Source of the DNA: Heliocidaris tuberculata | Lineage: Eukaryota > Echinodermata > Echinoidea > Camarodonta > Echinometridae | Length of the DNA: 64,000 bases | Assembly: GCA_025618425.1 (NCBI GenBank) | Contig: CM046832.1 | Coordinates: forward strand, 54,116,993 to 54,180,992 | Reading direction: 5' to 3' | Shown here: one piece after another, positions 63,607-64,000 of the stretch | Position numbering within the stretch: the stretch's first letter is position 1 | Layout: each line of letters opens with the position of its first letter | Translations under genes and position numbers: made by a program | The notes under the pieces: model-generated | The model's database searches: none | Told to the model about the DNA's origin: nothing | Seen by the model: only the letters and a program-made list of their open reading frames with translations

Positions 63607-64000
63607 GTCAGTTTGTAGAAGAGCTTAAAAAATGGAAATTTAAACATGTGGGCCCTGTCTTATAAAAAAGTTGCATGTGATTCGGATTGTCGCAAGTCCT
63701 CCAATCTATAATAAACTTACAAACCCCAATCTCTTTAGTACAGAGTTGCGATTGATATGAAGCTGTGATTGATTTTTATCAATCACAACTGTTTATAAGA
63801 CACGGCCCAGATTTACATAATTCTTATTTTATCCCCTGAAGATGGATTTATTTTCATATACAGGTAAGTTGCACTCCATGTGTTTGTACTTTTCAAAAGG
63901 TGAATGTAATTATGATGCATGTATTGCAGTCATGTGATAATCAAATAAATCTATATAATCTGACATTCCTGAAGATATTTTGATGTTACCTTTAATTTCT
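63607..64000. other. Start of intron 40
   Basis: AT-rich, with a palindromic TTGATTTTTATCAATC-like stretch at 63766-63785. No convincing further exon; see the rejected 36-nt candidate at 63863. Confidence 0.5.

Noticed and set aside
63863..63898. A 36-nt further stab exon (VSCTPCVCTFQK) after ATACAG
   Set aside because: It has AG and GT borders and phase 0, but the Cys spacing does not fit an EGF unit and the acceptor overlaps a perfect donor-like CAGGTAAGT.
1..64000. CRISPR arrays, operons or bacterial features
   Set aside because: The window is intron-rich eukaryotic DNA; the regular short repeats are microsatellites or transposon ends with no spacer structure.

Overview
This is eukaryotic DNA from an invertebrate deuterostome, most likely an echinoderm and probably a sea urchin. 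That assignment is inferred from the protein family, the intron-rich layout, tRNA-derived SINEs and the style of the short inverted-repeat elements; no species marker was searched. It is AT-rich, with many dispersed repeats and unusually many poly(G)/poly(C) tracts.

One gene dominates. Forty coding exons on the + strand, 3868 to 63606, join in one frame (6,117 nt, 2,039 codons, no stop). They encode the N-terminal and central part of a stabilin-like scavenger receptor: a signal peptide, a Cys-rich start, an EGF cluster, FAS1 domains 1-2, a second EGF cluster, FAS1 3-4, a short EGF pair, FAS1 5-6, and the start of the last EGF cluster. The Link domain, FAS1-7, transmembrane segment and tail expected for a stabilin are not seen and would lie beyond base 64000. 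The sixth FAS1 domain carries an in-frame insert of about 200 residues, rich in Gly, Pro, His and Arg, inside one 891-nt exon. This is the most unusual protein feature in the window.

Region by region: 1-3660 is repeat-rich and shows no gene. 3670-3690 has a GC box plus a TATA-like promoter candidate. Intron 1 (4331-10154) holds a young 3.85-kb LTR element (174-bp LTRs, about 2 differences) with a gag-like ORF and a repeat-protein ORF but no recognisable pol, flanked by two related inverted-repeat elements. Intron 3 (11016-15033) holds a dead minus-strand LINE split by a TTAA-flanked piggyBac-type element. Later introns carry tRNA-type SINEs, one SINE with a 7SL-like head, foldback elements and several dispersed repeat pairs. 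The 3.86-kb intron 21 contains a small CpG-dense island. Intron 38 (51848-62510) contains a large (CTA)n/(TAG)n inverted microsatellite, a 1.3-kb foldback element and coding-like exons of a probable small antisense gene.

Known stabilins are endocytic receptors for hyaluronan, modified lipoproteins and other ligands, and FAS1 and EGF domains serve adhesion and ligand binding. The nested antisense gene is weaker: its ATG, splice sites and acidic or proline-rich exons are visible, but its last junction and its function are unresolved.
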